From CAVSUR01 sp963731285 (lineage in GTDB: Bacteria; Actinomycetota; Actinomycetes; Streptosporangiales; Streptosporangiaceae): DNA of 64,000 bases. Of this stretch, positions 9,001-17,809 are shown in pieces. The position numbers and the translations under genes are program-made. The DNA is taken from positions 62,001 through 126,000 of the forward strand of contig CAVSUR010000017.1 in the NCBI GenBank assembly GCA_963731285.1, written 5' to 3'. Within the stretch, counting starts at the first letter, position 1. The number at the start of each line of letters is the position of its first letter. Under the pieces are notes generated by a model, which ran no database searches, was not told the DNA's origin, and saw only the letters and a list, made by a program, of their open reading frames with translations.

Positions 9001-9876
9001 GTGCTGTCCCTGGTCCTGCCCAAAGGCTCGCTCGAGCGCGCCACGCTCGAACTGTTCGACGCTGCCGACCTGACCGTGCGGCGCTCGTCTGACCGTGACT
9101 ACCACGCGACGATCGACGACCCGCGGATCGAGCGGGTCCGGTTCCTGCGGCCGCAGGAGATCCCGTCCTACGTCGAGCAGGGCCTGTTCGATTTCGGTAT
9201 CACCGGCCGGGACTGGATCACCGAGACCGGTGCCGACGTCACCTCGCTCGGCGAGCTGCAGTATTCCAGGGCGACGTCCGACCCGGTGCGGGTGGTGCTG
9301 GCCGTGCCGGCTGGCGCGAGCTGGCAGTCCGCCGCCGACCTGCCGGACGGGATCCGGATCTCCACCGAGTTCCCGGCGCTGACCCGCCGTTACCTGGAGG
9401 TGCACGGGGTCAAGGCCGTCGTCATCCCGTCCTACGGCGCCACCGAGGCCAAGGTGCCCGACATCGTGGACGCGATCGTCGACCTGACCGAGACCGGCTC
9501 GTCGCTGCGGCGCAACGGGCTGCGGATCCTGGACACGCTGCTGGTTAGCTACACCGAGCTGATCGCTAATCCGGTGGCGCACGGCGGTCCCGATTCCCGG
9601 GCCGCGATGGAGGACATCGCGCTGCTGCTGCGCGGCGCGATCCGGGCCCGCGGCAACGTGCTGCTCAAGCTGAACGTGCCCGCCGGCGAGCTCGCCGCGG
9701 TGACCGAGCTGCTGCCCGGCATGTCCTCGCCGACGATCACCTCGCTGGCGCGCGGCGACATGCATGCGGTCGAGGCCGTGGTACCCAAGCGCGGCGTCAA
9801 CACGCTGATTCCAGCGCTCAAGGCGGCCGGCGGCCGGGACATCCTCGAGCTGCCGATTTCCAAGATCGTCGAATGA
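9001..9876 (+). CDS. hisG: ATP phosphoribosyltransferase (long form)
   Basis: HisG condenses ATP with PRPP in the first step of histidine synthesis. The 291-residue protein is the long hexameric form with a C-terminal ACT-like regulatory domain (about residues 210-290, ending GRDILELPISKIVE) that mediates histidine feedback. N-terminal LPKGSLERATLELF and the PRPP segment around PDIVDAIVDLTETG are diagnostic. The GTG start is preceded by GAGGGG. It lies 9.6 kb from the rest of the histidine genes. hisE, which often precedes hisG in actinomycetes, is absent; the upstream DNA is the ABC remnant. Confidence 0.95.
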   Translation: MLSLVLPKGSLERATLELFDAADLTVRRSSDRDYHATIDDPRIERVRFLRPQEIPSYVEQGLFDFGITGRDWITETGADVTSLGELQYSRATSDPVRVVLAVPAGASWQSAADLPDGIRISTEFPALTRRYLEVHGVKAVVIPSYGATEAKVPDIVDAIVDLTETGSSLRRNGLRILDTLLVSYTELIANPVAHGGPDSRAAMEDIALLLRGAIRARGNVLLKLNVPAGELAAVTELLPGMSSPTITSLARGDMHAVEAVVPKRGVNTLIPALKAAGGRDILELPISKIVE

Positions 9877-9967
9877 GGCTCGCCCGGGGCTCCGCGCCGA
9901 TGGTGATCAATTAGTAATCGCTGAAAGTATTGACTCACCCGTACTACGGGGAGTAGCACTGGCAAGT

Positions 9968-9985
9968 GAATCGGTTCCACGATTC
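9968..9985. promoter_or_regulatory. Inverted repeat upstream of the LacI-type gene
   Basis: GAATCG and CGATTC are separated by six bases, 35 bp before the proposed start of the LacI gene. A TTGACT element lies about 30 bp further upstream. The placement fits an autoregulatory operator, but the 6-bp spacer is unlike the CG-centred palindromes usual for LacI proteins. Confidence 0.35.
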
Positions 9986-10020
9986 CACGGGAGTGACTGC
10001 TCTCATGGAGGTGAATCGGG

Positions 10021-11100
10021 CTGAAATCGGCGCACCGGACAAATATCGCCGAGGTAGCGGCAGCTGCCGGGGTGAGCGTCGGCACAGTCTCGCGGGTGCT
10101 CAACGAGAGCCCGAACGTCTCTGATGCCACCCGTCAGCGGGTGCTCGATGTGATGCGCCGGCTGAAGTACCGGCCGAGCCGGCTGGCGACCCGGCTGTCC
10201 CGCGGCAGCCCCGGCACGGTGATGCTGCTGGTGCCGTTCCTCACCCGCCCGTCAGTGGTGGCCCGGCTGGCCGGTGCCCTGGCCGTGCTGGACGAGCAGG
10301 GCCTCGACGTGGTGCTCGGCAACGTGGAGACGCCGCACCAGCTGGAACGCCACCTGGAGGCGCTGACCGCGCGGCACGGGGCCGAGGGCGCGGTGATCGT
10401 CTCGCTGCGGCTGAGCCGCCGGCAGCTGAGCGCGCTGCGGGACGCGCACCTGCCGCTGGCGCTGGTCGACACCGAGGCGCCCGGCGTGCCCAGCACGGTC
10501 GTCGACGACATCCGCGGCGGCTGCCTGGCCATCGAGCACCTCGTCAGCCTCGGGCACCGCCGGATCGGGTTCATCGGCGACCGGTACGAGCGCGGATTCG
10601 GCTTCCTGTCGACCCGGCGGCGGCTGCTCGGCTACCGGCGGGCGCTGGCCCGCAGCGGAGTCCGCTACGAACCGCAGCTGGTCCGGCTGGGCGAGCACGC
10701 CGCGGCGCAGGCCACGGCGCTGGCTGCCGAGTTGCTCGCCCTGCCGGTGCCGCCGACCGCGATCTTCGCCGCGTCCGACACCCAGGCCATGGGCGTGCTC
10801 GCCGCCGCCGAGCAGGCCGGGCGCAGCGTTCCGGCGGACCTGGCCGTGATCGGGTATGACGACATCGACGCCGCGGCCGAGCTCGCGCTGTCCACGGTGC
10901 GCCAGCCGCTGCGCGAAACCGGCGCGCACGGGGCGCGGCGGCTGTGCGCGCTGATCCGCGGCGAGACGGTCCGCCCGCTGCGCGAGGAACTGCCGGTCAC
11001 GGTGGTGGCCCGGGCCACCACCGCGGGTGCGCACGCGAGAGACCGCCGACCGCCGCGGGTCAGCCCGGCCGCGGTGGTGCTGGCCGGGACGGGCAGCTGA
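10021..11100 (+). CDS. LacI-family transcriptional regulator
   Basis: A 359-residue LacI/GalR regulator: HTH and hinge at about residues 5-60 (NIAEVAAAAGVSVGTVSRVL, then RRLKYRPSRLA) followed by a periplasmic-binding-protein-like sugar domain ending AVIGYDDIDAAAELALSTV. An in-frame TGA at 10012 blocks any longer reading, and the first GTG (10072) would cut the HTH. A strong GGAGGT at 10008-10013 is 7 nt before CTG at 10021, where the HTH begins, so I chose that CTG. It is immediately upstream of the LpqY-SugABC genes in the same direction and very probably controls them in response to a sugar. Confidence 0.88.
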   Translation: MKSAHRTNIAEVAAAAGVSVGTVSRVLNESPNVSDATRQRVLDVMRRLKYRPSRLATRLSRGSPGTVMLLVPFLTRPSVVARLAGALAVLDEQGLDVVLGNVETPHQLERHLEALTARHGAEGAVIVSLRLSRRQLSALRDAHLPLALVDTEAPGVPSTVVDDIRGGCLAIEHLVSLGHRRIGFIGDRYERGFGFLSTRRRLLGYRRALARSGVRYEPQLVRLGEHAAAQATALAAELLALPVPPTAIFAASDTQAMGVLAAAEQAGRSVPADLAVIGYDDIDAAAELALSTVRQPLRETGAHGARRLCALIRGETVRPLREELPVTVVARATTAGAHARDRRPPRVSPAAVVLAGTGS

Positions 11101-11182
11101 TATACCCGCGACTACCGTGGCATAGCACGCCGAAGTTAGGGAAATGTAGTGTCAGGTTATTGAGCAGTTCACGACAAGTTAA

Positions 11183-11199
11183 GGGCTCGCTCTGAGCCC
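11183..11199. promoter_or_regulatory. Small hairpin in the lpqY leader
   Basis: GGGCTC and GAGCCC form a 6-bp stem with a 5-nt loop, 30 bp before the lpqY start. There is no T-run, so it is not an ordinary terminator; it may be a leader structure or incidental in GC-rich DNA. Confidence 0.25.
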
Positions 11200-11229
11200 G
11201 GGATGTATCCACGGAGCGCTGGAGGGAAC

Positions 11230-12554
11230 ATGAGACAGGGTGGCGTTCGCCGGCTGAGATTCCCGCTGGCGGCCCGCGCAACGGCCGGACGCAGGGCGCG
11301 CGGCCAGGTGGCGATGCTGGGCGGCGCGGCCCTGGCCGCGACGGCCCTGGCCGCCTGCGGCACCAGCAGCGCTAGCACCGGCCCGGTAACGCTGAACTTC
11401 TACCAGTATCCGGACGTGTCCGGCGCTACCCAGCAGGCCATCAACAACTGCAATAAGCAGAGCCACGGCCAGTACACGATCTCCTACCAGCAGCTGCCCA
11501 CCGGCTCGGACGGCCAGCGTCAGCAGCTGGTGCGGCGCCTGGCTGCGCACGACAACACGATCGACATCATGGCCCTGGACGTCACCTGGGAAGCCGAGTT
11601 CGCCACAGCCGGGTGGATCCAGCCGCTGACCGGCGCGGACAAGGCGGCGGTCGAGAACGGCACGCTCAAGCCGGCCCTGGACACCGCGATCTGGAAGGGC
11701 AAGCTGTACGCGATTCCCGACAACAGCAACACCCAGCTGCTGTGGTACCGCTCCGACCTGGTGAAGACCCCGCCCAAGACCTGGGCCCAGATGATCGCCG
11801 ACGCCGAGCAGCTGGCCAAGCAGGGCAAGCCGCACTACATCGAGATCCAGGGCGCCCAGTACGAGGGCACGACGGTGTGGTTCAACACGATGGTGCAGAG
11901 CGCAGGCGGCACGATCCTGAACCCGGCCGCGACCAAGGTCACCCTCGGTGCGCCCGCGGTGAAGGCCCTGTCGGTCATGCACCAGCTGGCCGCCTCAAAG
12001 GCCGCCGACCCGTCGCTGGACGTGCAGATGGAGAACGACAACCGGCTGGCCATGGAGGCGGGCACGGCCGCCTTCGAGCTGAACTACCCGTTCGTCTATC
12101 CGTCCATGAAGGCCGACAACCCCAAGCTGTTCAAGGACTTCAAGTGGGCGCTGTACCCGCAGGTCGTCCCCGGCAGCCGGCCAAGGTGACGATCGGCGGC
12201 ATCGACCTCGCGGTCAGCGCGTACTCCCAGCACAAGGCGCTGGCGTTCAAGGCCGCGCTGTGCCTGCGGGACAAGCAGAACCAGATCATCGCCGCCAACA
12301 TCGGCGGCGCGCCGCCCACGATCGCCAGCCTGTACAACAACCCGGTGCTGTTCAAGGACTACCCGTTCCACGCCGACATCCTGCAGGCGCTTGAGCACGC
12401 CAGCGTCCGGCCGAAGACGCCGGTCTACCAGGTGGTCTCCATCGACATCTCGCACCTGGTCTCGCCCGCAACGGGTATCAGCCCGACCGGCACGGAGCAG
12501 TCGATGAAGGGCCAGCTGAACAACGCACTGCAATCGAAGGGACTGGTCCCGTGA
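11230..12554 (+). CDS. lpqY: LpqY-like trehalose-type sugar-binding lipoprotein (one frameshift)
   Basis: Substrate-binding lipoprotein of a carbohydrate ABC importer. The ATG follows GGAGGG. A basic N-terminus and hydrophobic stretch end in the lipobox ALAAC (about residue 43). The mature start TLNFYQYPDVSGA and the segments QRQQLVRRLAAHDN and IDIMALDVTWEAEFA closely follow mycobacterial LpqY, the trehalose receptor. At about 12178 the frame changes: replacing a missing C in GGCAGCCGG gives a continuous 441-residue protein that continues AKVTIGGIDLAVSAY. The order with two permeases and an ATPase is that of lpqY-sugA-sugB-sugC. Trehalose is the likely substrate by family; other alpha-glucosides are possible. 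Confidence 0.82.
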
Positions 12555-12618
12555 GCCCCGGCGCCGCAGACAACAGGACCGCGGGCCGACGGCCCGATCC
12601 GAGGAAAGGACAACGCCG

Positions 12619-13573
12619 ATGACCGCAAGCTCGCAGGTGGCGGCCGGCACCGAGACCGTCACAGAGACCACGGGCGGCCGCCGCCGGCGGCAGCTGTCGG
12701 AGGGCGCGCGGGCCGAGCGCAGGCTCGGCCTGCTGCTATGCGCGCCTGCCGTCATCGTCATGATCGCGGTCACCGCCTATCCGGTCGATCTACGCCATCT
12801 GGCTGTCGCTGGAGCGCTACAACCTCGAACTCCCCAGCGCCATCAAGTTCGTCGGGCTGAGCAACTACGCGGCGGTGCTCAGCTCGTCCTATTGGTGGCA
12901 GGCGCTGGAGGTGACCGTGATCATCACGGTCTTCTCGGTCGCCATCACGCTGGTGCTCGGCATGCTGCTGGCCCTGCTCATGCACCGGACCCTGTTCGGC
13001 CGGGGCACCGTGCGCACCTCCGCGCTGATCCCGTACGGGATCGTGACGGTGGCCGCCGCCTACGGCTGGCAGTTCGCCTGGACGCCCGGCCAGGGCTACC
13101 TGTCCGCCGCGTTCAACTACAGCGCGCCGCTGACCCACCAGGTATCGGCCATCGCGGTCATCATCCTGGCGGAGATCTGGAAGACCACGCCGTTCATGGC
13201 GCTGCTGCTGCTCGCCGGGCTCTCGCTGGTGCCCGATGATTTGCAGCGCGCCGCCATGGTGGACGGCGCGACCGGCTGGCAGCGGTTCACCAGGATCACG
13301 CTGCCGCTGATGAAGCCGGCCATCCTGGTCGCGCTGCTGTTCCGGACCCTGGACTCGTTCCGGATCTTCGACAACATCTACATCCTGACCGCTGGCGCCA
13401 ATAAGACCGGTTCGGTCTCGATCCTCGCCTTCGACAACCTGTTCAGCGCGCTGAACCTGGGCATCGGATCGGCGATCTCGGTTCTCATCTTCATCTGCGT
13501 GGCGATCATCGCGTTCGCATTCATCAAGGGCTTCGGGGCCTCGGCCCCGGGCGCGGACATGGCAAAGAGGTGA
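12619..13573 (+). CDS. sugA: SugA-like sugar ABC permease (one frameshift)
   Basis: First inner-membrane permease of the transporter (MalF/SugA type). After about 55 residues the frame shifts near 12784, where TATCCGGTCGATCTAC carries one base too many; removing a G restores SIYAIWLSLERYN and about 317 residues in all. ALIPYGIVTVAAAYGW, IWKTTPFMALLLLAGL and LFRTLDSFRIFDNIY are almost word-for-word SugA. The EAA loop that docks the ATPase is LQRAAMVDGATGWQRF. It lies 64 bp after lpqY, with AGGAAAGG as ribosome site, and only 7 bp before sugB. Confidence 0.85.
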
Positions 13574-13580
13574 CCCGCTG

Positions 13581-14422
13581 ATGGCTGCTGTAACCACCAC
13601 GCCCCGGCAGAAGGTCGGCTGGGGGACGGCGAACTTCGTCGTCATCGCGCTCGCGCTCATCCCGGTGCTCTGGCTGGTGTCGCTGTCCTTCAAGACCCCC
13701 ACGGCCATCCTCGACCCCTCCTTCATCCCGAAGTCGTGGACCTGGTCGAACTACTCCGGGATCCTGAAGACCTCACAGTTCATCCGGCCGCTGATCAACT
13801 CGATCGGGATCGGCCTGATCGCGACGCTGATCGCGGTCGTGCTGGCCTCGATGGCGGCGTACGCGGTCGCCCGGCTGGCCTTCCCCGGCAAGAGCGTGCT
13901 GATCGGGATGGCGCTGCTGATCGCGATGTTCCCGGCTGATCTCGCTGGTGACCCCGCTGTTCAGCATCGAGCGCGCGCTCGGGCTGTTCAACACCTGGCC
14001 CGGCCTGATCATCCCCTACGTGGCCTTCGGCCTGCCGCTCGGCATCTACACGCTGTCGGCGTTCTTCCGCGAGATCCCCTGGGAGCTGGAGAAGGCCGCC
14101 AAGGTCGACGGCGCCACCCCGTTCCAGGCCTTCACCAAGGTCATCGCCCCGCTGGCGGCGCCCGGGCATGGTGACCACGGCGATCCTGGTGTTCCTGTTC
14201 TGCTGGAACGAGTTCCTGTTCGCGATCTCGTTCACCTCGACGCTCTCGTCCCGGACCGCGCCGGCCTCGCTGGCCTATTTCAGCGGCGGCTCGGTCTTCA
14301 CCGTGCCGACCGGGCCGATCGCGGCCGCCGCGGTCGTCATCACCATCCCGATCATCATCTTCGTGGTGTTCTTCCAGCGCCGGATCGTCGCCGGGCTGAC
14401 CTCAGGCGCGGTCAAGGGCTAG
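13581..14422 (+). CDS. sugB: SugB-like sugar ABC permease (two frameshifts)
   Basis: Second permease (MalG/SugB type), about 279 residues after correction. Two extra bases break it: at about 13936 (CCCGGCTGATC, where one G removed restores FPLISLVTPLFS) and at about 14165 (CCCGGGCATG, where one G removed restores APGMVTTAIL). The EAA loop is LEKAAKVDGATPFQAF. The C-terminal pore helices include IIIFVVFFQRRIVAGLTSG with the usual GAVKG end. It sits between sugA and sugC with very short gaps, so all are presumably one transcript. Confidence 0.85.
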
Positions 14423-14440
14423 CGGACTTAAGGAGAGACA

Positions 14441-15659
14441 GTGGCTGAAATCGTTCTGGACCAGATCACCAAGCGCTTCCCCGACGGCGCGCTGGCGGTC
14501 GACAAGGTCAGCCTGGACATCGCCGACGGCGAGTTCGTGATCCTGGTGGGGCCGTCCGGCTGCGGGAAGTCCACCACGCTGAACATGATCGCCGGCCTGG
14601 AGGACATCACCGAGGGCGAGCTGCGCATCGGCGGCAAGGTGGTGAACAACGCCGCGCCCAAGGACCGCGACATCGCGATGGTGTTCCAGAGCTACGCGCT
14701 CTACCCGCACATGACGGTCCGGGAGAACATGGGCTTCGCGCTCAAGCTGGCCAAGACGCCGCAGGCCACCATCAACGAGAAGGTCAACGAGGCCGCACAG
14801 GTGCTCGACCTGACCCAGCACCTGGACCGCAGGCCGGCCAACCTGTCCGGCGGCCAGCGGCAGCGGGTCGCCATGGGCCGGGCCATCGTCCGCGACCCGT
14901 CCGTGTTCCTGATGGACGAGCCGCTGTCCAACCTGGACGCCAAGCTGCGGGTGCAGATGCGCACCGAGGTGTCCCGGCTGCAGCGGCGGCTGGGCACCAC
15001 GATGGTCTACGTGACCCACGACCAGACCGAGGCGATGACCCTCGGCGACCGGGTGGCGGTCATGCGCGGCGGGCTCCTGCAGCAGGTCGGCTCGCCGCAG
15101 GTGCTTTACGACCGGCCCGGACAACCTGTTCGTGGCCGGCTTCATCGGCTCGCCGTCGATGAACTTCATGCCGGCCGCGCTGGAGGACGGCCGGGTGCGG
15201 ACCCCGCTCGGCGACGCCGCGCTCATCCCGCAGCTGCGCCAGACCCTGGAGCGCGAGAACGTCGGCCGGGATGTCATCGTGGGCATCCGGCCAGAGAACT
15301 TCGAGGACGCCGCACTGGTGCAGGCCGACGAGCGGTCGCAAGGGATCACGTTCCAGGCCACCATCGACGTACTCGAGTCGATGGGCTCGGATGTCTACGT
15401 GTACTTCACCAAGGGCGCGGAGGAGCAGCAGCTCAACGTGGACCAGCTGGCCGAGCTGGCCCAGGACTCCGGGCAGGCCGACACCGGCGGCAGCAGCGAG
15501 ACGATGACGGCCCGGCTGGACGCGACTACCCAGATACGCGAGGGCCACGACGCCGAGCTGTGGGTGGACACCCGGTCGATGCACATCTTCGACCCCAGAT
15601 CCGGCCGCAACCTCAGCCTGGGCGCCGAGCCCGCGGCCACGGCCGGACCGGCCAGCTGA
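14441..15659 (+). CDS. sugC: SugC/MsiK-like sugar ABC ATPase (one frameshift)
   Basis: ATPase of the CUT1 type. Walker A is GPSGCGKST (about residue 37), Q-loop FQSYALYPHM, signature LSGGQRQRVAMGRA, Walker B VFLMDEPLSNLDA and H-loop VTHDQTEAM, followed by a C-terminal regulatory OB-fold domain in the shifted frame from about 15119 (LFVAGFIGSPSMNFMPA onward). One extra G in CCCGGACAAC causes the shift; corrected length is about 405 residues. In Streptomyces MsiK serves several importers; here the dedicated position after sugB suggests it is coupled to this transporter. Confidence 0.88.
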
Positions 15660-15663
15660 CGAC

Positions 15664-15746
15664 GAGCGCCTGCGCCTGCGGCGCTACCGTCCCGGCCGGC
15701 GCAGTGCAGGCTAGTGCGCGGACCGTCCCGGCCGGCGCAGGCGCTC
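15664..15746. repeat. 13-bp inverted repeat with nested 19-bp direct repeats
   Basis: GAGCGCCTGCGCC (15664-15676) is perfectly complementary to GGCGCAGGCGCTC (15734-15746). Inside it ACCGTCCCGGCCGGCGCAG occurs at 15686-15704 and 15722-15740. It covers the junction of two convergent genes, and the right arm is the coding end (IERLRR) of the ParB-like gene. It may be a bidirectional terminator or the trace of a fold-back duplication. Confidence 0.7.
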
Positions 15747-16563
15747 GATAACCTCATCGCTCCACTCGTGGGTGCGCATCAGGCGGTACCGCTCGCGTGC
15801 GACCCGCTGGTAGGCGGCCGCCTCGGTATCGCCGCCGATCAGATCGGCCGCCCGCAGCATCCGCACCACCGGGCGGAACTCCTCGGAATACCACCGGCGG
15901 GCGATCTGCTCACGGTCGATGAACCGGCCCTCGGCCTGCATGGCGCGAAAACCCCACGCCTCCACCGCCTCGCCGAGCTCGGCGTACTCCCACGGGTCCG
16001 CAAAAATAACCTTGGCCATGGCCTCGGGCGGCAGCGGCACCCGGTCGCGGAAGATCCGCTCGTAGCTCTTCATCAGCAGGTCGCCGCGGTACCGGATGCC
16101 CTGGGCCGGGACGGCGGTCCGCACGTCGGTGACGTAGGCGTCGATGACGGTCAGGCCGGTGGCGATGGCGATCGATACCCGGTGATGCCCGTCCTTGACG
16201 AAGTGCAGCTCGCCCACCCGGTACACGTCGATCGGCGGGATCGCCTCGCCGCGCCGCTGCGCCAGCGCGAGCCGCTCCCACCGCTCCCGGACCCGGCCGG
16301 TGGTGGGCCGGAACCGGCGGTCGAAGTCGCGGCGTGGAATCCACGCTGCCCACCACCGTTTCCAGCCGGATCGTCTGCAGTCCGAGCTGGCGCTCGCTCA
16401 GCCAGCCCAGCGCGGCGACCACGTCGCCGTAGGGGAGGATCAGGTTGACGTCGTCCGGCTCGCGGCGCAGCCGGTGGGCGAGCCGGGCGAGCGCCTGCCG
16501 CCGCCGGGCGCGCAGGAAGTCGTTCTCCACGTCAGAGCGGGGGAAGCCGGTATCAAAGGACAT
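15711..16563 (-). CDS. ParB-N-like nuclease-domain protein (one frameshift)
   Basis: A protein of about 283 residues recognised from its N-terminal FPRSDVENDFLRARRRQALA and a ParB/sulfiredoxin-like core: PIDVYRVGELHFVKDGHHRV holds the DGHHR motif. The frame changes at about 16338, where one extra C in ACGCCGCGAC separates VGSVDST from RDFDRRF. This family of cytosolic ParB-N-domain proteins is widespread in actinomycetes but is not the chromosome-partition ParB; no DNA-binding HTH is visible. The start overlaps the end of the metallophosphoesterase by 11 bp, so the two are translationally coupled. Confidence 0.72.
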
Positions 16564-17281
16564 GCTGGCCGTCCGGTTCCCGCGGCCTGGCCGCAATGTC
16601 GATCAGATGGCGCCCGAGTACGTTGCGCACCTCGGTGCCGTCCAGTGCGCCGGAGCACTGCTGCCCGGCCCGCGGCTGCACGTGCCCGTGCAGCAGCACC
16701 CGGGGCCGCAGCGCCGCGACCAGTCCGTGAAAGCAGCTGAAACCGCGGTGAGCCAGGTCATCGGCATCTCCGACGCCGCGCGGCGGCGCGTGCGTCAGCA
16801 GCACGTCGACGCCGCGGCCGTCCCGCCGGCGACGCCGCGCCGCGCGCCGGGCCAGCGCGCGGGCCCGCCGGGCCTGCTGCCGCTCGGTGTACTGGTTGGG
16901 CCCGCTGCCGTAGCGCAGGCAGCCACCGAGCCCGGCGATGCGCAGCCCGCCGACGTCGACCACCCGGCCATCAGCGTTGACCGCGCTGTCCGGCACCGGG
17001 CGCCGGGCCGGCAGCCCGGCGCGCAGCGTGATTCCGGCCCGCGACAGCCGGTAGCCGGACAGGTCGGGGTCGTGGTTGCCCGGCACGAGCACCAGCGGCA
17101 GGTCCAGCGCATCCATCAGGTAGCTCAGGTAATCGGCGGGCAGGTCTCCGCAGGCGGCGATCAGGCACGCCCCGCGCGCGGTGCCCAGGTCGGCCTGCAG
17201 CGTATCGTCGACCTCGTCGGCGACGGCCAGCACGCGCACGAGGCCGGGACGCCCGGCCGCGCGGTCAGTTCGCGGCGGCAT
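16553..17281 (-). CDS. Calcineurin-like metallophosphoesterase
   Basis: A metallophosphoesterase of about 242 residues. Metal-binding motifs in order are VRVLAVADEVDD (degenerate D-x-H block), CGDLPADYL, VPGNHD, LLTHAPPRG and LHGHVQ. The first block lacks the usual histidine (ADEVDD in place of D-x-H), which may lower metal affinity or mark a divergent subfamily. Its ATG immediately follows the stop of the upstream gene and its end overlaps the ParB-like start, so three genes form a tight leftward unit. The substrate is unknown. Confidence 0.8.
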   Translation of the reverse strand: MPPRTDRAAGRPGLVRVLAVADEVDDTLQADLGTARGACLIAACGDLPADYLSYLMDALDLPLVLVPGNHDPDLSGYRLSRAGITLRAGLPARRPVPDSAVNADGRVVDVGGLRIAGLGGCLRYGSGPNQYTERQQARRARALARRAARRRRRDGRGVDVLLTHAPPRGVGDADDLAHRGFSCFHGLVAALRPRVLLHGHVQPRAGQQCSGALDGTEVRNVLGRHLIDIAARPREPDGQHVL

Positions 17282-17719
17282 TCAGCGTACGGCCGTTCCC
17301 CGCACGTCGATGCCGCGCTCCCGCAGTGCCGCCTCGGCCCGGTAGATGCCGGCCTGCGAGGCCCGGTCTCCGCCGGCCGGCGGATCGATGCTCAGCTGGC
17401 GGCAGGCCGCGCTCAGCGTGTCCAGGTAGGCGCCGCGCACCGCCCGGACGCGGTGCTGCTTGGCGGCGACACCGCTGCTGGTCTCGGTCTGCTCCAGCTC
17501 GGCCCGCAGTCGCCGCAGCCGCTCGGTCAGCACCGCGATGGACTCGGCCCGCGTCGGCGCCCGCTGCGCCGCGACCCGGCTGCGGTGCCTGTCGGCCGCC
17601 CACCCCCAGGCACGCGGGAGCGAGACCAGCACGAACATCGCTGCGGTCGGGAGCAGGAGCACGAGGATCAATTCGGCGAACGGGCGCACGGATAATAGTC
17701 TCCGCTCCGGCGCAGCCAA
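17282..17719 (-). CDS. Small membrane-anchored coiled-coil protein
   Basis: A 145-residue protein with one N-terminal membrane segment (about residues 16-34, ELILVLLLPTAAMFVLVSL) followed by a charged alpha-helical region rich in Arg and Glu (RAESIAVLTERLRRLRAEL), probably coiled coil. I do not recognise the family. Its stop codon abuts the phosphoesterase start, so it heads the three-gene unit with the phosphoesterase and ParB-like protein and may tether a partner at the membrane. Both neighbours give no pathway clue. Confidence 0.6.
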   Translation of the reverse strand: MAAPERRLLSVRPFAELILVLLLPTAAMFVLVSLPRAWGWAADRHRSRVAAQRAPTRAESIAVLTERLRRLRAELEQTETSSGVAAKQHRVRAVRGAYLDTLSAACRQLSIDPPAGGDRASQAGIYRAEAALRERGIDVRGTAVR

Positions 17720-17767
17720 AAGGCAAGGCAGGCCACGCGCCGGCCGGTTAGATGAGCCCGGTTAGCC

Positions 17768-17804
17768 GAGACAGGCCCGATGAGACAGGCCCGATGAGAC
17801 AGGA
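17768..17804. repeat. 14-bp tandem repeat before the GH13 start
   Basis: GAGACAGGCCCGAT occurs twice in tandem (17768-17781, 17782-17795) followed by GAGACAGGAGAGAG, the last copy having become the ribosome-binding site of the GH13 gene. Confidence 0.75.
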
Positions 17805-17809
17805 GAGAG

